A stretch of DNA of 32,980 bases from an uncultured Mucilaginibacter sp. GTDB taxonomy: Bacteria > Bacteroidota > Bacteroidia > Sphingobacteriales > Sphingobacteriaceae. Positions 28,540 to 32,980 of this stretch are shown piece by piece. How positions within the stretch are numbered: the first letter of the stretch is position 1; every line of letters begins with the position of its first letter. Both the position numbers and the translations under genes were made by a program. The notes under the pieces are model-generated. The model saw only the letters and a list, made by a program, of their open reading frames with translations. It did not search any database and had not been told where the DNA came from. The stretch is taken from assembly GCA_903866915.1 (NCBI GenBank), contig CAIPPO010000059.1, positions 1 through 32,980 on the forward strand, in the 5' to 3' direction.

Positions 28540-29745
28540 TTAAATAATTGTCGATTTTTCTTTAGCAATCAAACCGCCGATAAACTCACTGAATAAATGA
28601 ACATATTTTCGGTAGTCGAAAGAATTCTCTGCTTGTTTTCTGGCATTTACTCTCATCATTGCCCGTTCCTCTTTGCTCTTATTCATCGCTTTTTTCAATG
28701 CTGCTATCAGGGTATCCACATGGTAATCCTTACAAATTATACCCTCTATGTCGTCGTGGATATAATTCGCCAGGTCACTGGTTAGGTTACAAATTACCGG
28801 TGTACCAGCTGTTAAGCTTTCCACAACTTTGGTAGGAAAACCAGCGGTTGATACCCTGTTAATTTTTCTTAGTAACACACTGAAATCCGAAGTTCGTACC
28901 AGGTTGATTGCATTCGAATGATGAACATGACCGACATTTTCGATACAAGGCGGTATAGTAGTATAATTCCTCGTTCTTAAGGCTGGGTATTGCAACATTT
29001 GTTCGTTGGTAACCCCGGCCACCCGCAGATAAATTTTTTCGCCGAGCGGGTCTGTTCTGATGATGGCTTCAAGATAGTTGTCAAATAAATCCTTATAGCC
29101 TGGTGTACCGGTATAGGCAATAGATAGGCGCTTATTTAATGAAATATCAACATTTGGTTCAAAATCGTTTGTATCAATAGTTGGCGGAACAATGATTGAG
29201 TTGCAGTTTTTTGATTTGTAGTGACGATCGAGAAAAGTGCTTATCGAGATGATATTTTTACCCTTCACGCTTAATTTCCGCATAGCCCATTCATAGTTTA
29301 AATGAATCGGCGAAAGATATCCAAATACTTTATTTTTGGGTTGATACCATTCTACGGCGTCAAAAACCAAAGGAATATTATGCTTTTTGCACCAGGGCAG
29401 CAATTTCAAAAAATAAGGTGTGTAGCCTCCATAAAGTAAAACCACTGCAGGTTTTTCTTCCATTGCATCCAACCAGTGAATTGTTTTCCAGCCAATATTT
29501 AAATATTTAAAGTATTTTAACGCGGATCTTTTGTAATCGGGCCTTTCGTCTAAGGTATAAACTTCAAAACCTTCAAACTCCTGAAATTTGGGATTTTTGC
29601 TGTTTTCCGGCTGCCCTGTACCAATTATTACCTTGTACCCTGCATCCCGTAACGATTTCGCATTCCCTAAAACTCTCCTGGCAGCAGCCCCGCCATAAGG
29701 AAATGCAAACGACCCTACATAAACCACTGTTTTTTGTTCACTCAT
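28540..29745 (-). CDS. Glycosyltransferase family 4 (GT-B fold)
   Basis: This 401-residue enzyme starts with VVYVGSFAFPYGGAAARRVL (residues 6-25), the N-terminal loop common in GT4 enzymes. It has VFDAVEWYQPKNKVFG near the middle and a donor-site stretch GFPTKVVESLTAGTPVICN (about 320-338) with the conserved Glu. There is no signal peptide or membrane span. It ends 10 bp before capE, so it is co-transcribed with the L-FucNAc genes. In several known loci an L-FucNAc transferase (WbuB-type) sits next to fnlABC, which makes this a candidate; the donor sugar is inferred. Confidence 0.85.
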   Translation of the reverse strand: MSEQKTVVYVGSFAFPYGGAAARRVLGNAKSLRDAGYKVIIGTGQPENSKNPKFQEFEGFEVYTLDERPDYKRSALKYFKYLNIGWKTIHWLDAMEEKPAVVLLYGGYTPYFLKLLPWCKKHNIPLVFDAVEWYQPKNKVFGYLSPIHLNYEWAMRKLSVKGKNIISISTFLDRHYKSKNCNSIIVPPTIDTNDFEPNVDISLNKRLSIAYTGTPGYKDLFDNYLEAIIRTDPLGEKIYLRVAGVTNEQMLQYPALRTRNYTTIPPCIENVGHVHHSNAINLVRTSDFSVLLRKINRVSTAGFPTKVVESLTAGTPVICNLTSDLANYIHDDIEGIICKDYHVDTLIAALKKAMNKSKEERAMMRVNARKQAENSFDYRKYVHLFSEFIGGLIAKEKSTII

Positions 29746-30530
29746 GTATTCGTGCTTTCAAACACTATTTTTACCGTTAAAATTTACTAACTCAGGATGT
29801 AAAAAAAGTGATTATTTCATTATTTTCAAATGATTTGACGCCATTGATATAAATAAACTTCCCCAATTAAACATGTGTCGTTATACGAAACACTCCTAAA
29901 AAAGGCTATTTGTTATAGTTAAAATATTTTCTTTAGGCTTAATCTTTTTTATCGCCTTTCAGATGGCTCAAATGTAACGAAGACCCTTTGATTTTTTCTA
30001 ACAATTCATTAGCTGATTTAAGGTATTTTGCAGGCACACCGCCTACGACTGAATTATCCGGCACATCTTTTATAAATACCGACCCGTTGTAATAATTCAA
30101 TCGTTGCAAATTTGCACTCCAGACATAATAATGCTGCATTCAACTTTGTATACAATTTCTTTAATTTCAATCAATTTTGCTATTGCCCTGCCTGGAACGT
30201 AATGCTCATATAAAATCGAATTTTCAGCATGCATAAAAGATAAAAATATCCGGGTTGGTTGACCATCAATTCAATCGCCTATTGACCGGGGTTTTACTTC
30301 GAACATTGAACTGGGGTAAGCCTACGTATTTCGCTGGTTGCCTGCATCAACTCCCATGTCGCTGTTGCCGGCATTGGACTCAGACCTAAAGTGGCGTTTA
30401 AATCGATAAAAATTAGTTTCAGTAGCTCGACGACAAAATTTCTAGTGGTGAGTAACGCACACATGTTTTTGAAGAAGGCCATTTAATTGCAAGGAACGCT
30501 TTTGTTTTGAATGATTATTTTCAACACGAT
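29746..30530. other. 785-bp stretch with no intact gene, containing degenerate remnants
   Basis: This gap interrupts an otherwise tightly packed operon. From 29746 to 29938 is AT-rich DNA with no gene. 29939-30234 holds a decayed acyltransferase (listed separately). 30235-30530 has only short frames: a 62-codon frame at 30294-30482 has no recognisable motif and an odd composition, and parallel frames are closed by several stops. I saw no transposase or terminal repeat. It looks like a deletion or insertion scar. Confidence 0.6.
29939..30234 (-). pseudogene. Remnant of a hexapeptide-repeat acyltransferase
   Basis: The 3' end (29939 to about 30085) encodes a typical hexapeptide acyltransferase C-terminus, GSVFIKDVPDNSVVGGVPAKYLKSANE and on to GDKKD; the string up to PAKYLK is the hallmark cap. 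Just upstream the DNA still hints at GVNATI-type coil sequence (GGAGTG, then GCAACGATT), but this is spread over frames with apparent small indels and a TGA at 30097. A 45-codon frame at 30097-30234 precedes it with no family motif. No full beta-helix can be built, so the gene is broken. It was presumably a sugar O- or N-acetyltransferase of this locus. Confidence 0.6.
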
Positions 30531-32090
30531 TCAAAATCGTAAATAGTTACTCATGATGTTTTTCAATCGGGAACCAACTTCCTTTACTTCCTTGATGTCA
30601 AGTATTAACAGGACGCTAAAATATACTGCTATACTTACAAAGGAAGTTACAAAAAATCTGACTATGGCGTTCAAATTCGGCAAAATTGCTATCAATCCAA
30701 ACCGGCAGGCAGCCATCACAAGTGCGGCAAATATCAGCAGGCCAAAAAACTTATATTGTTTGCTCGAGTGACTCTGAAAATTCCATCTTTTTCTCAATTG
30801 ATACCGCAAAATGAACGATGAAACAATGCTGGAGATGGATGTTGCCAGTGCCAGGCCACCAACTTTAAGGTACCTGATAAAAATAAAACTAAGCCCCAGG
30901 TGCATAAGAACAACGAAAATGCCGATTTTGACCGGAGTCTTTGCATCTGAATGGACATAATAGACCCGCCGGTACATCTCTTCGTAGGCCATAAAAATAA
31001 GCCCGATGGAATATAGCATAAAAACCAGCGAGGTTTGCGCAAGCGCTTCTTCACCAAATTTGCCCCTGAAATAAACAATCTTAACCACGTAATAACTGTC
31101 CAGGATCATTATTACCGTGATAGGTATTAAAATTATTGATAATACCCTGATTCCTTTCATGGTCACGTTCTCAATCCCCACAAAATCTCTTTTAGCGGCA
31201 GCTAAAGAAAGTACCGGGTATAAAATGGTAACCATTGCTGTCGAAAATGTGCCGTTTATAGTAGCCTGCAGTTTTTGCCCGTAATTGAGAGCCGATATAC
31301 TTCCAAGCGATAAGTTGGAACTTAACACACTATCCACAAAAAGATTGAGCTGATCTACTGACGTCCCGATAAAAACCGGTAGAATTAATATGGCCATAGC
31401 CTTCAAATCCTGGTCCTTCGGGTTAAATATCCATTGGTAATTAAAAATATCCTTCACAAAAAACCGCTGCAAAAAGGCCTGGATGAATACTGCAAAAACT
31501 GACGCAAGGGCGACAGCGTAAATACCTATGGCGTTCGAGAAAAACACAATTCCAATAATTACGGTAGAACTGGAGATGATAGGAATCAACTGCGGTGGTA
31601 TATACCGTTGTCGTGCATTTGAAATAGCGGCCAAAAGAAGAGCGACAAAGGAAAACGGAAAAGATGAACACAAAATGCGGGTTAACCTAACCGTATGGTA
31701 ATAACGAACTCCGGAAAATCCCGGGGCAACAAGTGATACCAGCGGACCAGCAAAAATGATTCCGATTACCGAGATAACAATTGAGATGACAGTATAAACG
31801 TTAAGAACATTGGATGAAAATTTGTTGGCGGCCTCTTCGCCAAAGTTCACCAGCTTCTCGTTATAAAAAGGGATAAAAAATAAAATCGCGCTGGTGATAA
31901 TTGCAGTATAAAGTATACTTGGCACATTGTTAGCGGCAAAATAGGCATCCGAAAAAACTGTGGCACCGTATTTTGAGGATATTAAAATATCCCTGACAAA
32001 CGATAATAATTTCCCGGAAACAATTAGAAAGCCGACAATTACCCCGCTTCTTAAAAGGCTATTACTCTTTGACGCATTAATCGCACTCAA
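30531..32090 (-). CDS. MurJ/MviN-family lipid-linked oligosaccharide flippase
   Basis: This 519-residue integral membrane protein has about 13-14 hydrophobic spans, the usual MOP-superfamily topology. The N-terminus (GKLLSFVRDILISSKYGATV, then SDAYFAANNVPSILYT) and the central RRVYYVHSDAKTPVKIG region are MviN/MurJ-like rather than classic Wzx. In this locus it most likely flips the undecaprenyl-linked repeat unit; a true lipid II flippase role is not excluded. The start is TTG at 32090, one base after the polymerase stop. No in-frame ATG exists nearby and an in-frame TAA lies a few codons upstream, so the TTG start is well supported and suggests translational coupling. Confidence 0.85.
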   Translation of the reverse strand: MSAINASKSNSLLRSGVIVGFLIVSGKLLSFVRDILISSKYGATVFSDAYFAANNVPSILYTAIITSAILFFIPFYNEKLVNFGEEAANKFSSNVLNVYTVISIVISVIGIIFAGPLVSLVAPGFSGVRYYHTVRLTRILCSSFPFSFVALLLAAISNARQRYIPPQLIPIISSSTVIIGIVFFSNAIGIYAVALASVFAVFIQAFLQRFFVKDIFNYQWIFNPKDQDLKAMAILILPVFIGTSVDQLNLFVDSVLSSNLSLGSISALNYGQKLQATINGTFSTAMVTILYPVLSLAAAKRDFVGIENVTMKGIRVLSIILIPITVIMILDSYYVVKIVYFRGKFGEEALAQTSLVFMLYSIGLIFMAYEEMYRRVYYVHSDAKTPVKIGIFVVLMHLGLSFIFIRYLKVGGLALATSISSIVSSFILRYQLRKRWNFQSHSSKQYKFFGLLIFAALVMAACRFGLIAILPNLNAIVRFFVTSFVSIAVYFSVLLILDIKEVKEVGSRLKNIMSNYLRF

Positions 32091-32091
32091 C

Positions 32092-32980
32092 TTAAAGCAG
32101 GTTTTTTACTGGTATAACATTATATTTTTTATGCTGAAACTTCCATACAAAGAATATTATCGCTGTCGCAATAAATCCATCGACCGGGTGAAGTAACTGA
32201 TTGTTTGCCGGGATGAAAATAACACAAACAGTTAGCATAGCAAACATTAGCAGGGAAATAGGATTCCTGTACTTCACAACTTCCTTCCATGCCAGGCCAT
32301 AAATATATCCTACAGGAATAAATAAAAATAATGCACCAACAAAAGTGAAGTCGGATGCCAGCCATGGAAATATGGTATTCCAATCAGACAAGGCGCGCCA
32401 GCCGTAGACAGCTTCCATTCTGGCAAGATAAGTGTGATCAAATATCGCGTCTGCTCCTGCAAATTTCTCAAAAAACAAGGTTAGCGAATAGGAACTGCCT
32501 ACGCCATAAGTCCAAACAAATGGCAACTTCATGCAAAGCGATAGCCCATAATACCCGCCGGAAAGGTATCCAGTAATAAAATTTGCAAAACCGAGGCCCA
32601 ACTCTTTGCCAAAAATCTTGAAAAATGGATGGTCAAAATCATAAGCGGTTCTGGCATTCATTTTTTGATTAATATCCAGAGACGAAAACCCTAAAGCGCT
32701 GATTCTTTGTATTTGAACAAGGGAAATAAAAACCACAAATACCGCTATCGCTATAAACATCCGGTAATATATTTTTTTTCGCCTTTCTTCAGATAAATCA
32801 AACGCCTTTACTATGAAAGCAATAGAAGAATAAATAACAATATCTCCGAGCGATTTTTGATTACCTATCCCGATAGTATTTGTAACAAAAATCAGCACAA
32901 TTGCCAAAATCAAACTGATTTTATAAATTTTTTCAAGCTTATTGAAAAAGTAAACTCCTAAAACGAGCGAAACGATTTTA
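32092..32980 (-). CDS. Wzy-like oligosaccharide repeat-unit polymerase, C-terminal part (runs off right edge)
   Basis: The frame is open to the window edge (residues begin KIVSLVLGVYFFN), so the TTG at 32913 need not be the start. The visible roughly 295 residues contain about seven hydrophobic spans and one long extracytoplasmic loop (GKELGLGFANFITGYLSGG, VWTYGVGSSYSLTLFFEKF, YLARMEAVYGWRALSDWNTI). A span then reads PWLASDFTFVGALFLFIPVG. This build, and the place directly before a flippase, fit the O-antigen/oligosaccharide repeat-unit polymerase family. Sequence conservation in that family is low, so the assignment relies on topology and context. The promoter for this operon lies outside the window. 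Confidence 0.7.
   Translation of the reverse strand, partial: KIVSLVLGVYFFNKLEKIYKISLILAIVLIFVTNTIGIGNQKSLGDIVIYSSIAFIVKAFDLSEERRKKIYYRMFIAIAVFVVFISLVQIQRISALGFSSLDINQKMNARTAYDFDHPFFKIFGKELGLGFANFITGYLSGGYYGLSLCMKLPFVWTYGVGSSYSLTLFFEKFAGADAIFDHTYLARMEAVYGWRALSDWNTIFPWLASDFTFVGALFLFIPVGYIYGLAWKEVVKYRNPISLLMFAMLTVCVIFIPANNQLLHPVDGFIATAIIFFVWKFQHKKYNVIPVKNLL

Noticed and set aside
30294-30482. 62-codon minus-strand frame upstream of the acyltransferase remnant as a gene
   Set aside because: No recognisable motif and no clear start signal; it lies in a degenerate scar whose neighbouring frames are full of stops.
30440-30482. Short resemblance to 16S rRNA (GGTGAGTAACGC, then GAAGAAGGCC)
   Set aside because: Only 10-12 bp each, at the wrong spacing, with no flanking rRNA sequence. 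Most likely chance.

Overview
The window reads as chromosome from a Bacteroidota bacterium, most likely of the Sphingobacteriaceae (Mucilaginibacter/Pedobacter-like). Three things in the sequence point there. Several genes are preceded by the phylum's -7 promoter element TAnnTTTG. One large secreted protein ends in a type IX secretion (T9SS) sorting domain. The housekeeping proteins (DnaE, GyrB, OmpH-like lipoprotein, DUF58) look like Bacteroidota versions. The phylum call is firm; the family is an impression from protein similarity. No tRNA, rRNA, CRISPR array, integrase or intact insertion sequence was seen.

Left part (1-15.7 kb), housekeeping and surface genes. In order: the N-terminal third of a GMC-family flavin oxidoreductase that runs off the left edge; a DUF58 protein; an intergenic stretch of short imperfect repeats; thioredoxin; a secreted carboxypeptidase-regulatory-like protein; a small unknown protein; and the replicative polymerase dnaE, all on the minus strand. 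A small retropepsin-like protease is divergent from dnaE. Next, on the minus strand, is a 4.3-kb gene for an SGNH hydrolase with an Ig-like domain and a T9SS tail. It is split into two frames by one extra base in an A6 run. Then come gyrB, and on the plus strand an OmpH/Skp-like lipoprotein and a guanine deaminase (guaD).

Right part (15.7-33 kb), a surface-polysaccharide locus. All genes are on the minus strand, read from the right edge toward 15.7 kb, mostly tightly packed or overlapping. In transcription order: a Wzy-like polymerase (5' end outside the window), a MurJ/MviN-type flippase with a TTG start, a degenerate acyltransferase remnant, a glycosyltransferase, capE-capF-capG (UDP-N-acetyl-L-fucosamine synthesis), an asparagine-synthase-like amidotransferase broken by one in-frame TAA, a second glycosyltransferase, pglC-pglD-pglE homologues, a secreted pectate-lyase-fold beta-helix protein with its own promoter, and a pglF/CapD-like 4,6-dehydratase. 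PglF, PglE and PglD homologues together imply UDP-N,N'-diacetylbacillosamine or a close relative. PglC would load that sugar on the lipid carrier, the glycosyltransferases would extend it (one probably adding L-FucNAc), and the flippase and polymerase would export and polymerise the unit. The polysaccharide structure itself is inference.

Three genes in 33 kb look damaged: a homopolymer frameshift, a nonsense codon and a decayed acyltransferase. The first two should be checked against reads before being treated as biology. I did not find a convincing wholly new system. The most unusual elements are the beta-helix protein inside the bacillosamine-type gene set, the two parallel amino-sugar pathways, and the damaged genes.
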